Counted from the stretch's first letter, positions 26,075 through 34,364 are shown. The stretch: DNA of 64,000 bases from an uncultured Ignavibacteriota bacterium (GCA_903884005.1 CAISDA010000083.1:124001-188000), one strand, 5' to 3'. The notes: generated from the letters alone by a model not told the origin. A program made the numbers and translations.

Positions 26075-27555
26075 TGGTCTTCTCCTTTTCCATTCCAAAT
26101 TGTGACTACTTTTTCGGGCGTGCCGACCGTCGCATAGAGTTCGGTCATAGCCTTATAATAATCGAAGAGCGATTGCTTGCGTTCGATCTGATTTTTTTCC
26201 AGCACCAGTTCCGCATCGATCACATCGAGCGAAGTGCCCAGGCCGGTCTCGAACCGGTTCTGCATGAGCCGCAGATTTTCCTGCGCGAGTACGATATTTT
26301 TTTTCAGCCGCTGATAGCGGTTGCGGGCATTCACGAGCTCGCGATAATTTTTATTGACCAGGAGGTCGATCTTTTTGCGCGCGTCGGCGTCGATGTATTC
26401 GACTTCGCGCTCCAGATGCACAGCCGCTTCAAGTTTCGAAAAGCTCTTGAACCCGTTGAAGAGATTCATGCTCAACTGCACGCCCACCGCCCACCGGGGT
26501 TCGAGAATGGACAGGTACTGGGGATACACCTCATACTTGCCGAACGCAGCGATCTGCGGCAGGAATTCGGAGCGCTGCACAGTGTAATTCTGCGCGGCGG
26601 CAACGCGCTTTTCGGCGAGGATCTTCAGGACCGGATGCCCGGACATTGCGGCCACTTGGTACGTGGCAAGCGTGTCGTCGGTCGTTCTGTATGCGAGCGA
26701 TTCCATGACGTCGATCCGTTCCTCCGTCGGCATGCCGAGGGACGTGCGCAGCGCGATGTTGGCAAGCTCGAGTTTGTTCTCGTCGTCGAACAGATTCCGC
26801 TCGGCGTCGGCTACGGCCACTTCGGCACGCATCACCTGATGGCTTGCAATGAGGCCTTCATGGAACAATTTCTTCGCCTGCTCGTCGTGGCGGTTCATGC
26901 CGGCCAGGACGTCCCTCCGTGTCGCGACAACGTCGGTCATGAGCACGACCGCGAGATAATTGGCGACCGTCTCCTGCACGATCTCGGATTTCGTCCTCTC
27001 CAGTTCGATCACGGCCGAGCGCTGTTCGGACAATGCGTAGTTTTTCGCCGCCAGCAACTTGCCGCCGAGGAACAGCGGCTGCGTTGCAACGAACGTGCCC
27101 GACTTGTAGTCCTGATGCTTGAGCTCGTCCACAAACAGCGGCAGACGGTCGTTGAGCGATGCTGCATTGGCGGCCGTCGTCGCCTCACGCTGTGATGGCG
27201 TGAGGCCCGGCTTGCCCTGAAGGAGCGTGTAGGCGTTTGCGAATTCTGTTTGCGTGCCAGCCTGCAGCGCTATCATCGCCTGGCGCACCGGTTCCAGGTC
27301 CATCGTGATCGGATCGTTGAGGCGGGTGTAGCCTGCAGTGAAGGTGAGCGACGGAAGAAAATTGCCCCAAGCATCCTTCGTGCCGTATTCCTTTTGTGCA
27401 ACGCGTTCCTGATACTGGCCGATCCGTTCACTTTTTTGCAGCGCCGTTCCCACGGCCGTCTCGAGCGTCAGCGTCTGCCCATGGCAAAGCGCAGGCGCGA
27501 TGAGCGCGAGCGCAACAAACCGGCCGCATCGCCGATGGAGTCCCTGTCTATTCAT
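26071..27555 (-). CDS. TolC-family outer-membrane channel
   Basis: 494 residues. Signal peptide ends at CHGQ (about residue 26). The mature protein has the duplicated TolC helix-strand pattern: LETAVGTALQKSERIGQ at the N-terminus, long coiled-coil helices, LRTSLGMPTEERIDV in the middle, and ENLRLMQNRFETGLGTSLDVIDAELVLEKNQIE near the end. It forms the trimeric exit duct for the adaptor and permeases downstream. It stands 56 bases after the TetR gene in the same transcription unit. Confidence 0.93.
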   Translation of the reverse strand: MNRQGLHRRCGRFVALALIAPALCHGQTLTLETAVGTALQKSERIGQYQERVAQKEYGTKDAWGNFLPSLTFTAGYTRLNDPITMDLEPVRQAMIALQAGTQTEFANAYTLLQGKPGLTPSQREATTAANAASLNDRLPLFVDELKHQDYKSGTFVATQPLFLGGKLLAAKNYALSEQRSAVIELERTKSEIVQETVANYLAVVLMTDVVATRRDVLAGMNRHDEQAKKLFHEGLIASHQVMRAEVAVADAERNLFDDENKLELANIALRTSLGMPTEERIDVMESLAYRTTDDTLATYQVAAMSGHPVLKILAEKRVAAAQNYTVQRSEFLPQIAAFGKYEVYPQYLSILEPRWAVGVQLSMNLFNGFKSFSKLEAAVHLEREVEYIDADARKKIDLLVNKNYRELVNARNRYQRLKKNIVLAQENLRLMQNRFETGLGTSLDVIDAELVLEKNQIERKQSLFDYYKAMTELYATVGTPEKVVTIWNGKGEDQ

Positions 27556-27611
27556 AGCGTGGTATCCTTGCTGTGTTCACATACGTAAGGCCGCACACTG
27601 CACCCGCCGCG

Positions 27612-28214
27612 TTATTTTTTGGTGGGATGGTGGAGTATGCCGTTTTTAATGATGAATTTTAAATTTTGCCTGACCCGGTTCAGCGGCATCGATTCCGGAT
27701 CGAGCGTCCACTGCTGAAGAAGATGCCGGAAGGCGCCGATGATGAAGTGCCGGAATATTTTAATGTCGATATGCGCGTTGAAGATACGATGGTCCACGCC
27801 TTCGCGAATAATTTCTTCGCCCAGGTCCAGAAATTCGTCGTAATTGTGTTTCAGTGTGCCGGCGCCCTTGGACAGGAACTGGTGATTCTCATTCACGAAG
27901 ATGAGCGCGAGTGCCGTGTTGCCGGTAAAAATATCGAACACGAGATCGACCGTCATGTCGAGCTTCTCCACCGGTGAGAGGTCCGCTCTCGGTGTAAGCA
28001 GGCGCATCTCCCTGGCAAGGTCTCCCCAGAGCTGTTCCAGTATGACGACGATGATCGCCTCTTTGTTCGGGTAATACCGATAGATGCTCCCTGTGGCGAC
28101 ACACGCCCGTTCGGCGATCTTTGCGATCTTCGCCGCATGGAACCCGTCTTCGGCAATCACATCCATGCCGGCTTTCAGAATTGCCTTCCGCTTGCTGTCG
28201 TCGAGTGTTCGCAT
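27612..28214 (-). CDS. TetR-family repressor of the efflux operon
   Basis: 200 residues. The N-terminal helix-turn-helix (KRKAILKAGMDVIAEDGFHAAKIAKIAERACVATGSIYRYYPNKEAI in sequence order) is typical of TetR proteins; the ligand domain follows and is not specific by eye. It is the first gene of tetR-tolC-hlyD-permease-permease. A 29-bp palindrome 16 bases upstream of its start covers the -10 region, so it very likely represses its own operon and is released by a transported compound. Confidence 0.93.
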   Translation of the reverse strand: MRTLDDSKRKAILKAGMDVIAEDGFHAAKIAKIAERACVATGSIYRYYPNKEAIIVVILEQLWGDLAREMRLLTPRADLSPVEKLDMTVDLVFDIFTGNTALALIFVNENHQFLSKGAGTLKHNYDEFLDLGEEIIREGVDHRIFNAHIDIKIFRHFIIGAFRHLLQQWTLDPESMPLNRVRQNLKFIIKNGILHHPTKK

Positions 28215-28229
28215 GGCACCATCAAAGTG

Positions 28230-28258
28230 ATAATGAATAATGAATCATTATTCATTAT
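28230..28258. promoter_or_regulatory. TetR operator, perfect 29-bp palindrome
   Basis: Arms of 14 bases (28230-28243 and 28245-28258) are exact inverted repeats around one central A. The palindrome overlaps the -10 box and the transcript start of the tetR promoter, the expected place for an autorepressor site. Confidence 0.88.
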
Positions 28259-28282
28259 ACAACACCAGCCGCAAAAAGTCAA
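28254..28282 (-). promoter_or_regulatory. sigma-70-like promoter of the tetR efflux operon
   Basis: On the minus strand, TTGACT (28282-28277) and a consensus TATAAT (28259-28254) are separated by exactly 17 bases. This is the best-matching promoter in the window and is overlapped by the TetR operator. Confidence 0.85.
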
Positions 28283-28397
28283 GAGCTGACCGCCCGGCAA
28301 CATGATTTTTTCGGCGAGCGGGGTACCCCCCCCCCCGGCTGCGCCCTTATCATTTGGCATAACCGGCCGATAGTATACATACAGGAGAAGTACTGCT

Positions 28398-28682
28398 ATG
28401 AATGTCGGGAATACAACCGCCAGTGTTATCACGCAGCATGTCAAACAGGCTGACACGGCAAAAGAACAATTGGGCACGCAGACAGTGCCGCACCTTGCTT
28501 TTCTCGAAAAGCAAACGGAGGCCCATGTTCAGATGATATTGGAACAGGTTGTCCAGAAGGAAAAAGCCGAACGCACCGTTAACAAGGATCCGCAGCAGAA
28601 AGAAAAGCGGACGCTGCGCTATACCGTGAAGGGGAAAAAAGTCACCGCCATCACGGAACCCCATATCGATACGCGAATGTAA
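28398..28682 (+). CDS. small hydrophilic protein of unknown function
   Basis: 94 residues. AGGAG lies 10 bases upstream of the ATG and a strong terminator follows the stop, so the gene is probably real. The sequence is charged and Gln/Lys-rich with a helical middle (EKQTEAHVQMILEQVVQKEKAE) and a short beta-like end (TLRYTVKGKKVTAITEP). No membrane, signal or metal motif is seen and I do not recognise a family. A C11 run lies about 62-72 bases upstream of the start. Confidence 0.6.
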   Translation: MNVGNTTASVITQHVKQADTAKEQLGTQTVPHLAFLEKQTEAHVQMILEQVVQKEKAERTVNKDPQQKEKRTLRYTVKGKKVTAITEPHIDTRM

Positions 28683-28689
28683 AAATAAA

Positions 28690-28724
28690 AATCCCGGCCA
28701 TGTGATCATGGCCGGGATTTTTTT
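28690..28724. terminator. intrinsic terminator
   Basis: A 13-bp stem (28690-28702 with 28707-28719) around a TGAT loop, with A-rich DNA on the left and a T7 run on the right. It ends the plus-strand gene at 28398 and could also stop minus-strand Hsp20 transcripts. Confidence 0.9.
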
Positions 28725-28803
28725 CCCCACTACGGTCTCCCCCTCTGCCTTTCAGGAACGTGACATCCCCGTCGGCGGTTCGAGGCATGCGGCATGCCGT
28801 GCG

Positions 28804-29292
28804 TTATTTAACTTTCACCTCGATGAGTTTCTGTTTCGACTCCTCGGTCTTCGGCAACGTCAATGTCAGCAGCCCCTCGTTGTATTTGGCGTCGACCGCA
28901 TCGGGTTTGAAAGCGCCGGGTATCGAAATGGACCGTTCAAACGCTCCGAATGAACGCTCGATCCGATGATAATTGCCTTCCTTTTTTTCATACTCAGACT
29001 TCTTCTCCCCCGTGATCGTCAGAATATTGTTATTGAGGGTCACTTTCACGTCCTCTTTTTTCATTCCGGGCAGTTCAGCCTTGATGATGTACGAGTCCTT
29101 CGTTTCCGAAAAATCCACGGCCGGCGAAAAGACCACTCCCATTCTTCCCGTGTCTTCGAATGCATCCCCGCCGAAAAATTGGTCAAGCATTCGGTTCATT
29201 TCCCGCTGGAAGGAGTGCAGACTGCGCACACCCGGCAGGTCGCGGTTCCACGCTTCCAGTTCCGTTGACGGATTACGCTTAATGAGTGCCAT
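28804..29292 (-). CDS. small heat-shock protein Hsp20, copy 3
   Basis: 162 residues from ATG 29292, which sits 7 bases behind a full AGGAGG site; the frame extends 10 codons further but lacks such a site. N-terminal region with FQREMNRMLDQFFGGD, then the alpha-crystallin domain (PAVDFSETKDSYIIKAELPGMKKEDVKVTLNNNILTITGEKK in sequence order) and a C-terminal GLLTLTLPKTEE. This is a typical holdase oligomer that binds unfolding proteins. Third of three Hsp20 genes. Confidence 0.93.
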   Translation of the reverse strand: MALIKRNPSTELEAWNRDLPGVRSLHSFQREMNRMLDQFFGGDAFEDTGRMGVVFSPAVDFSETKDSYIIKAELPGMKKEDVKVTLNNNILTITGEKKSEYEKKEGNYHRIERSFGAFERSISIPGAFKPDAVDAKYNEGLLTLTLPKTEESKQKLIEVKVK

Positions 29293-29314
29293 AGGATCCT
29301 CCTTTGATGATGAG

Positions 29315-29668
29315 TTATTCAATGGATATTTCTCGTGGCAGATAGTGCTGCTTTTTATTGAGCGTGATGGTTAAGACGCCAAGGTCATACGCTGCATCGA
29401 CGGCCTGCTGATCAACATCGTCGGCCAGCGAAAACTTCCGATGATATTCGATCGGCAGCGAATCGTCCAACAATAATGTCGCATCTTTTTTAAAGTGCGC
29501 ATCGACCAGTACTTCGACAGTCAACACGCCTTCTTCGATTTTTGCTTTGATATTCGCCCGGTCTGCTCCCGGTATATCCAGGCGCACCACATACGACTGA
29601 GGCATTTCCTGAATATCCGCCGACGGAGCGATCCGGCGCGTCATCGGTCTGGATTGATTGTTCTCCAT
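29315..29668 (-). CDS. Hsp20/alpha-crystallin-like protein, short copy
   Basis: 117 residues, nearly only the crystallin domain: SYVVRLDIPGADRANIKAKIEEGVLTVEVLVDA and, at the end, AAYDLGVLTITLNKKQ. The usual N-terminal oligomerisation region is reduced to about 20 residues, and the C-terminal anchor motif (I-x-I/V) may be represented by ISI in REISIE. The insertion KKDATLLLDDSLPIEYHRKFSL fills the dimer-loop position. AAAGGAG precedes the start. Middle gene of the three, probably the most diverged. Confidence 0.85.
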   Translation of the reverse strand: MENNQSRPMTRRIAPSADIQEMPQSYVVRLDIPGADRANIKAKIEEGVLTVEVLVDAHFKKDATLLLDDSLPIEYHRKFSLADDVDQQAVDAAYDLGVLTITLNKKQHYLPREISIE

Positions 29669-29800
29669 AAATATTCTCCTTTCATCGTCCGCACCTCGCA
29701 GCCCTTACATACACTGCTGCGGCGAGCCGGCATTTCATTTGCACATTCGCTGCATGACAATCATTCTCGTGCGTGCACACTTCCCGCCCGCGCGTGCGTA

Positions 29801-30235
29801 TCACTGAATTGCTATTGCTCTCGGTTTGGCTGCTTGTGTTTTTGGAAGCGTGATGCGCAGCATACCGTCATGGCATTCGGCTGACACTTTCGATCCATCG
29901 ACCTCGTATGGAAGTGTGAATGATCGCTCGAATTGTCCATAGGCTATCTCCTGACGCACACTCGTTGCACCTTTCTCCGCTTCCGGCGCTTTCCGATCGC
30001 CGCTGATTGTCAGCACATCGCCGAGCAATTGGATGTCGATGTCTTTTTTTTGCACCCCCGGCACCTCGGCAACCACATGGAGAACATCTCCCATATCGGC
30101 GATGTTCACATACGGATACGCTTCAGCCGGTACATACTCCGTCTGCCACTCGACATCCGGAAAAACAGCATTCCGATCGAACAGCACATCCAGAGGCATT
30201 GTCGTGATGGGGCGTGATTCAAGTCGTATGATCAT
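29801..30235 (-). CDS. small heat-shock protein Hsp20, copy 1
   Basis: 144 residues: short N-terminus, crystallin domain (NIADMGDVLHVVAEVPGVQKKDIDIQLLGDVLTISGDRK in sequence order), then YGQFERSFTLPYEVD and the terminal GMLRITLPKT. AAAGGAG lies 9 bases upstream. It is the first of the three Hsp20 genes and has an inverted repeat (30288-30326) and AT-rich DNA in front of it, so the heat-shock control of the cluster probably lies there. Confidence 0.92.
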   Translation of the reverse strand: MIIRLESRPITTMPLDVLFDRNAVFPDVEWQTEYVPAEAYPYVNIADMGDVLHVVAEVPGVQKKDIDIQLLGDVLTISGDRKAPEAEKGATSVRQEIAYGQFERSFTLPYEVDGSKVSAECHDGMLRITLPKTQAAKPRAIAIQ

Positions 30236-30287
30236 GGCTCTCTCTCCTTTGTCTGAAATGATAACGGTTGACGACTACATCGTAAAA

Positions 30288-30326
30288 TTTTTCAAAAGGT
30301 ATGCCAATTTTTAAAAGTTTGAAAAA
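30288..30326. promoter_or_regulatory. inverted repeat before the Hsp20 cluster
   Basis: TTTTTCAAA (30288-30296) and TTTGAAAAA (30318-30326) form perfect 9-bp arms 21 bases apart, starting about 53 bases upstream of the first Hsp20 start. It is not the CIRCE consensus; it may be an operator or part of a thermosensitive leader. Confidence 0.4.
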
Positions 30327-30447
30327 TCGCATTTTTGCGGGAAACGAGCATGTCGCTCATTCCCGTATGGTAGCCAATTTGTCACTGCTGCTGTCAATAT
30401 GTATTTGAAGTGCTGAAATTTTGTCAACAGCGAATGACAATTTTTCA

Positions 30448-30485
30448 CAAAAAAAAAGGACTCCACTGTTTCCAATGAAGTCCTT
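30448..30485 (-). terminator. intrinsic terminator of trxB
   Basis: Arms 30456-30462 (AAGGACT) and 30479-30485 (AGTCCTT) pair, followed on the minus strand by a run of T from the A-run at 30450-30457. Confidence 0.75.
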
Positions 30486-30574
30486 CTGTATCGCAGTCAC
30501 TCGGACTGGGAATAGTGAAACTCTTACGTCATTCACACCGCTTCGTGGTACGCACTGCATACCTCGTCGCCATC

Positions 30575-31519
30575 TTACTCCATGGATTCAAGGTAGCGTT
30601 CCGCATCGAGTGCGGCCATGCATCCCGTGCCCGCGGCGCTGACCGCCTGGCGGTAATAGGAATCCGCAACATCGCCGGCGGCAAACACGCCGGGAATATC
30701 GGTGCGCGTCGATCCGGGATGCACGAGCAGATATTCCTTCTCGTCCATCGGAAGAATGCCTTTGAACAGTCGTGTGTTCGGCTGATGGCCTATTGCCATG
30801 AACACCCCATCGGCGGCGGCTTCCGTTATTGCACCGGTCTTCACATTCTTCAATTGTATTCCGGTCACAAATTTTTTCCCGTCCGCGTTCGTTCCGAGCA
30901 CATCATGCACGACCGAATCCCATACCACGGCGATCTTCGGATTTTTCAGCGCCCGTTCACGCATGATCTTCGAGCCGCGGAATTCATCCCTGCGGTGGAC
31001 AAGTGTCACTTTCGATGCGAAGCGCGTCAGAAAATTCGCCTCCTCAAGCGCCGTGTCGCCGCCGCCCACGACAAAGACTTCCTTGCCGCGGTAGAAAAAT
31101 CCGTCGCATGTGGCGCAGGCGCTCACGCCGTACCCCATATACTCGGCCTCCGATGGAATATTGAGGAGTTTCGCCGATGCCCCCGTGGCAACAATGACCG
31201 TGTCGCCAAAATATTCTTCATCCTCCACAACGACCCTGAACGGACGCTGCGAAAAATCCACTGAAGACACTTCCTTAAACACGCATTCGGCCCCGAATTT
31301 CACCGCCTGTTCCCGAAACAAGTCCATCAGCTCCGGTCCCATGATGCCCTTGGGAAAGCCGGGAAAATTTTCAACTTCCGTCGTGATGGTCAGCTGGCCG
31401 CCCGGCTGATTTCCCTCGAAGATGATCGGGGCGAGGTTTGCCCTTGAGGCATAGATGCCCGCTGTGAGTCCGGCCGGTCCCGAACCGATGATGATGACTT
31501 TTCGACGATTCTTGTCCAT
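30575..31519 (-). CDS. trxB: thioredoxin reductase
   Basis: 314 residues. FAD motif GSGPAGLTAGIYASRA at 12-27, the redox pair Cys135-Ala-Thr-Cys138 in SACATCDGFFYRGKEV, the NADPH motif VVGGGDTALEEA, and the closing FAD motif VFAAGDVADSYYRQAVSAAGTGC. This is the low-molecular-weight bacterial enzyme that reduces thioredoxin with NADPH. It is monocistronic or precedes no close gene, with a terminator downstream. Confidence 0.96.
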   Translation of the reverse strand: MDKNRRKVIIIGSGPAGLTAGIYASRANLAPIIFEGNQPGGQLTITTEVENFPGFPKGIMGPELMDLFREQAVKFGAECVFKEVSSVDFSQRPFRVVVEDEEYFGDTVIVATGASAKLLNIPSEAEYMGYGVSACATCDGFFYRGKEVFVVGGGDTALEEANFLTRFASKVTLVHRRDEFRGSKIMRERALKNPKIAVVWDSVVHDVLGTNADGKKFVTGIQLKNVKTGAITEAAADGVFMAIGHQPNTRLFKGILPMDEKEYLLVHPGSTRTDIPGVFAAGDVADSYYRQAVSAAGTGCMAALDAERYLESME

Positions 31520-31624
31520 GATTGTCCCTTGGTTATTTGATCGACTCAGCGTGGTCTCCCATCGCCCTGAGCAGTGTCACAGATGCTGCAAAAAAAAATG
31601 ACCGTGCGCGCACCTCAGCGAGCA

Positions 31625-32557
31625 TTATTGTTTCCTGCCGTTGCGTGCAATAAGTTCCGCGTTCCGGACCATGCCCGCGAGCTTCGTCCGTTTGATGGCG
31701 CTTTTCGCATACCGTTGTGAAAATTTTTCCTGCGTCAGCGCCGAAATATCGTCGAGCGACGGCGTCACATTCCCCGGCCGTGGCGCATATTCCCGATGGG
31801 CTGTCGGTTGTTCAAACCTGTTCCACGGACAGACATCCTGGCACGTATCGCAGCCGTAGATCCATTGCTCAAAACTGCCGGCCAGTGTTTCATCGATCGG
31901 TCCCCGGTGCTCGATGGTCTGATACGAAATGCATCGACCGGCATCCACGACGTACGGTTCGACGATCGCGCCGGTCGGACACGCGTCCATGCACGCCGTG
32001 CACGATCCGCACCAGTCGCCGATCGGCGTATCGTATTCCAACTCGAGCGTCGTGATGATGCTGCCGAGAAACACCCACGAGCCGAAGTCTTTGGTGATGA
32101 GATTGCTGTGTTTCCCCTGCCATCCCACGCCGGCCCGCGCAGCCCAGGCCTTTTCCATCACCGGCCCGGTGTCCACATAGTACCGGCCCTGAGACTCCGG
32201 CGCCATCTGTTGGATGCTGTCATACAGGGATTGGATTCTCTTCGTTGCGTGCAGATGATAATCGTCGCCCCACGCGTAGCGAGAAATCTTGCCCTCGCCG
32301 CGTGACGGGTCATGCACGACCGGCACAAAATAATTTTCGGCGACAATGATCACCGACCGGGCGTCGGGCACGAGCAATCGCGGATCCATCCGCTTGTCCG
32401 TGTTCCCCGCCATCCACTCCATCGACGCGTGATAGCCCCGATGCAGCCACTCCATTAGCCGGGCTCCCTCGGCCGGCAGCGCCTCGGCACGCGCGATGCC
32501 GATCTTCGCGAAGCCCAGCTCCAGCGCCCTGCGCTTGATGTCGTCAGTGATCGTCAT
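31625..32557 (-). CDS. queG: epoxyqueuosine reductase QueG
   Basis: 310 residues. The cobalamin-binding N-terminal half (LGFAKIGIARAEALPAEGARLMEWL, YHASMEWM) is followed by two [4Fe-4S] ligating motifs, CGSCTACMDACPTGAI and CDTCQDVCPWN. QueG reduces epoxyqueuosine to queuosine in the wobble position of certain tRNAs. It lacks the HEAT extension of longer members. Its start overlaps the Rieske gene stop by 14 bases, so the two are coupled. Confidence 0.95.
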   Translation of the reverse strand: MTITDDIKRRALELGFAKIGIARAEALPAEGARLMEWLHRGYHASMEWMAGNTDKRMDPRLLVPDARSVIIVAENYFVPVVHDPSRGEGKISRYAWGDDYHLHATKRIQSLYDSIQQMAPESQGRYYVDTGPVMEKAWAARAGVGWQGKHSNLITKDFGSWVFLGSIITTLELEYDTPIGDWCGSCTACMDACPTGAIVEPYVVDAGRCISYQTIEHRGPIDETLAGSFEQWIYGCDTCQDVCPWNRFEQPTAHREYAPRPGNVTPSLDDISALTQEKFSQRYAKSAIKRTKLAGMVRNAELIARNGRKQ

Positions 32558-32858
32558 CGAGTGTCACATAGATGTCGGTGCCGCGCACTTCGGCGGCTAT
32601 TGGTTTCAACTGTCCGTTGGCATTCACCGGGGCTCCCGTGCGCAGGTCGAACGACCATCCGTGCATCGGGCAGGTGATCGTGCCGCCTTCCACAACGCTC
32701 TCGTGGAGCTTTGAGACATGCTGGTGCGGACAATAATTGTGCACCGCAAGCACCTCTCCATCCACGCTGAACAGCGCGATATCAACTCCTCCGACGGTCC
32801 GAACTATGCCGCGTCCGCGTTTCAGCTCAGCGACATCCGCAATTTTTATTTTCGCCAT
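32544..32858 (-). CDS. Rieske [2Fe-2S] ferredoxin-like protein
   Basis: 104 residues from the ATG at 32858; the upstream frame has no family homology and passes through repeat copy B. The Rieske ligands are CPHQH near residues 43-47 and CPMHGWSF near 63-70. It resembles NirD/biphenyl-dioxygenase-type small ferredoxins that pass one electron at a time. Overlap with queG (14 bases) suggests it may deliver electrons to QueG, but that is inference only. Confidence 0.9.
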   Translation of the reverse strand: MAKIKIADVAELKRGRGIVRTVGGVDIALFSVDGEVLAVHNYCPHQHVSKLHESVVEGGTITCPMHGWSFDLRTGAPVNANGQLKPIAAEVRGTDIYVTLDDDH

Positions 32859-32885
32859 GGCGTATTGATTTGAATGTGCGTTGAA

Positions 32886-33003
32886 GAGCACGGTCTGTTC
32901 GTCTGCGGCGCACTTTTTTTTTCGAAGTAACTCGCTGCCTTTGTCTTGGTGCGATGTAGGGCGAGATGGCATCTCGCCCGCTCGAGCGAAGCGGTGCGAG
33001 TTT
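32886..33003. repeat. twin-hairpin dispersed repeat, copy B
   Basis: The segment repeats copy A (2120-2233) in order: GAGC, TCTGTTC, TCTGC, a T-run, CGAA, CTCGCTGCC, TTGG and GCG. A perfect 9-bp hairpin has arms 32959-32967 and 32971-32979 with loop GGC. The second hairpin is weaker than in copy A (CTCG and CGAG arms at 32981-32984 and 32997-33000). As with copy A, it lies upstream of a minus-strand gene. Confidence 0.7.
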
Positions 33004-33040
33004 CTAAGAGGAACTGAAGAGCCGCGAATTTCTTTAAAAT

Positions 33041-33076
33041 AAAAAAGCCGGTTCATCGAACATGACGAACCGACTT
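33041..33076 (-). terminator. intrinsic terminator of the ferredoxin gene
   Basis: Arms 33045-33054 and 33067-33076 pair with one mismatch; on the minus strand they are followed by a T-run. Confidence 0.7.
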
Positions 33077-33093
33077 CACAGGGTGAGACACGA

Positions 33094-33432
33094 TCATTTA
33101 CGGAAGTGCGAGTTCGTTGCGCTCAATTCAGCAAAGGCGCGTTCGGGATGGATCGCTTTCGCGCGCGCCAATAATACTTCTTCGGTCTCGACGAGATCGG
33201 TGTCCGGCACGCAGCAGTCGACCGGGCAAACCGAAGCGCATTGTTCCTGATCAAAATGACCGACACATTCCGTGCATTTCTCGGGAACGATGTAGTAAAA
33301 ATCGGCCGATAACGCATCGTGTGTGCCGCCGTTCAATTCATACTGTGCGCCGCCTGCGTAGATTGCAGTGTTCGGGCATTCCGGTTCACATGCGCCGCAA
33401 TTGATACATTCGTCTGTGATTTTTGTTGCCAT
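33094..33432 (-). CDS. YfhL-like 2x[4Fe-4S] ferredoxin
   Basis: 112 residues. First cluster motif [16 protein letters not shown] at the N-terminus; second ligands [22 protein letters not shown], with the eight-residue insertion between cysteines that marks the YfhL/Alvin-type ferredoxins. These small soluble carriers have low-potential clusters. AAGGAGA stands 9 bases before the ATG. A terminator follows and copy B of the repeat lies beyond it, so it is a single-gene unit. Confidence 0.93.
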   Translation of the reverse strand: MATKITDECINCGACEPECPNTAIYAGGAQYELNGGTHDALSADFYYIVPEKCTECVGHFDQEQCASVCPVDCCVPDTDLVETEEVLLARAKAIHPERAFAELSATNSHFRK

Positions 33433-33622
33433 GATTCTTTCTCCTTAAACAAAAAAATAAAACAGTAATTGATATCGGATGAAATTTATGTTCACTGTGC
33501 ATTGAACTCGAGCTGTCCGACCGGCAGTTATTCCGCTGATAATCGCTATAATGATACCAAAAACAAAATGGAATATCAATACTCGCGAAAAATATATACC
33601 GCTCCGCCTGTGCCACCCCCGG

Positions 33623-34258
33623 TCAGAGGTACCTGTGCTCCGCGATCGCGCCGTTGGCGTCGAACACATACAACAGCGGAGCGCCTGTCGGAATATTCAG
33701 TTCCAGCACCTGCTCTTTGGTCAGTTCCTCAAGATACATCACGATAGAGCGCAAACTGTTGCCGTGCGCGGCAATTATGATGTTTTTCCCCGCTGCGATC
33801 TCCGGGAGAATGTGTTTTTCGTAGTACGGAAGCGTCCGCGCGGCCGTGTCTTTCAGGCTCTCGCTGATGCCGTCCGGATTCAATTCGGTCTTGTCTGCAG
33901 GCGGCGGCACGTCGTAACTGCGGCGCCAGATCTTGACCTGTTCGTCGCCGTATTTTAGTGCGGTTTCCTGCTTGTTCAAACCCTGCAGCGCGCCGTAATG
34001 ACGCTCGTTCAATGCCTGATCGTACTCGATCTCGATGCCCGTTTGTCCGGTCACTTCCAGGATCGTCTTGAGCGTATTCTTCGCCCGCTGCAACACCGAC
34101 GTGAACGCCTTGTCGAATGTGTAGCCTTGTAATTTTTCACCGGCGGCCCGCGCCTCCTCCTCGCCTTTGGCGGAGAGGGGAACATCAACCCAGCCTGTGA
34201 AACGATTTTCGAGATTCCATTGCGATTCGCCGTGACGGACTAAAATGAGATTTCCCAT
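33623..34258 (-). CDS. gpmA: 2,3-bisphosphoglycerate-dependent phosphoglycerate mutase
   Basis: 211 residues. The phosphohistidine motif LVRHGESQWNLENRFTGW is at the N-terminus, followed by DVPLSAKGEEEA, the catalytic LNERHYGALQGLNK and the second His in IIAAHGNSLRSIV. It interconverts 3- and 2-phosphoglycerate in glycolysis and gluconeogenesis. It is somewhat shorter than the E. coli enzyme (about 250), as in several Bacteroidota. It stands 106 bases upstream of the metH stop in reading order. Confidence 0.94.
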   Translation of the reverse strand: MGNLILVRHGESQWNLENRFTGWVDVPLSAKGEEEARAAGEKLQGYTFDKAFTSVLQRAKNTLKTILEVTGQTGIEIEYDQALNERHYGALQGLNKQETALKYGDEQVKIWRRSYDVPPPADKTELNPDGISESLKDTAARTLPYYEKHILPEIAAGKNIIIAAHGNSLRSIVMYLEELTKEQVLELNIPTGAPLLYVFDANGAIAEHRYL

Positions 34259-34364
34259 GATGCGTCGGTTTCCTTTGGATGTTGATGTAATGAGTGCTCA
34301 CGTGTGGCCTGTGTGAATGTATAAATGTCAACATACGAAATCGTACGCCGAATTTCAACAGGCG

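Larger units (their letters stand above)
30236..30574. other. intergenic region upstream of the Hsp20 genes
   Basis: 339 bases without a supported gene. It holds the leader of Hsp20 copy 1, the inverted repeat at 30288-30326, and the trxB terminator at 30448-30485. I see no tRNA, no small RNA fold and no credible short gene in the remainder; open frames crossing it lack ribosome sites and domain motifs. Confidence 0.6.

Noticed and set aside
30288-30326. CIRCE element before the Hsp20 genes
   Set aside because: The repeat does not match the TTAGCACTC/GAGTGCTAA consensus; it is reported only as an unclassified inverted repeat.
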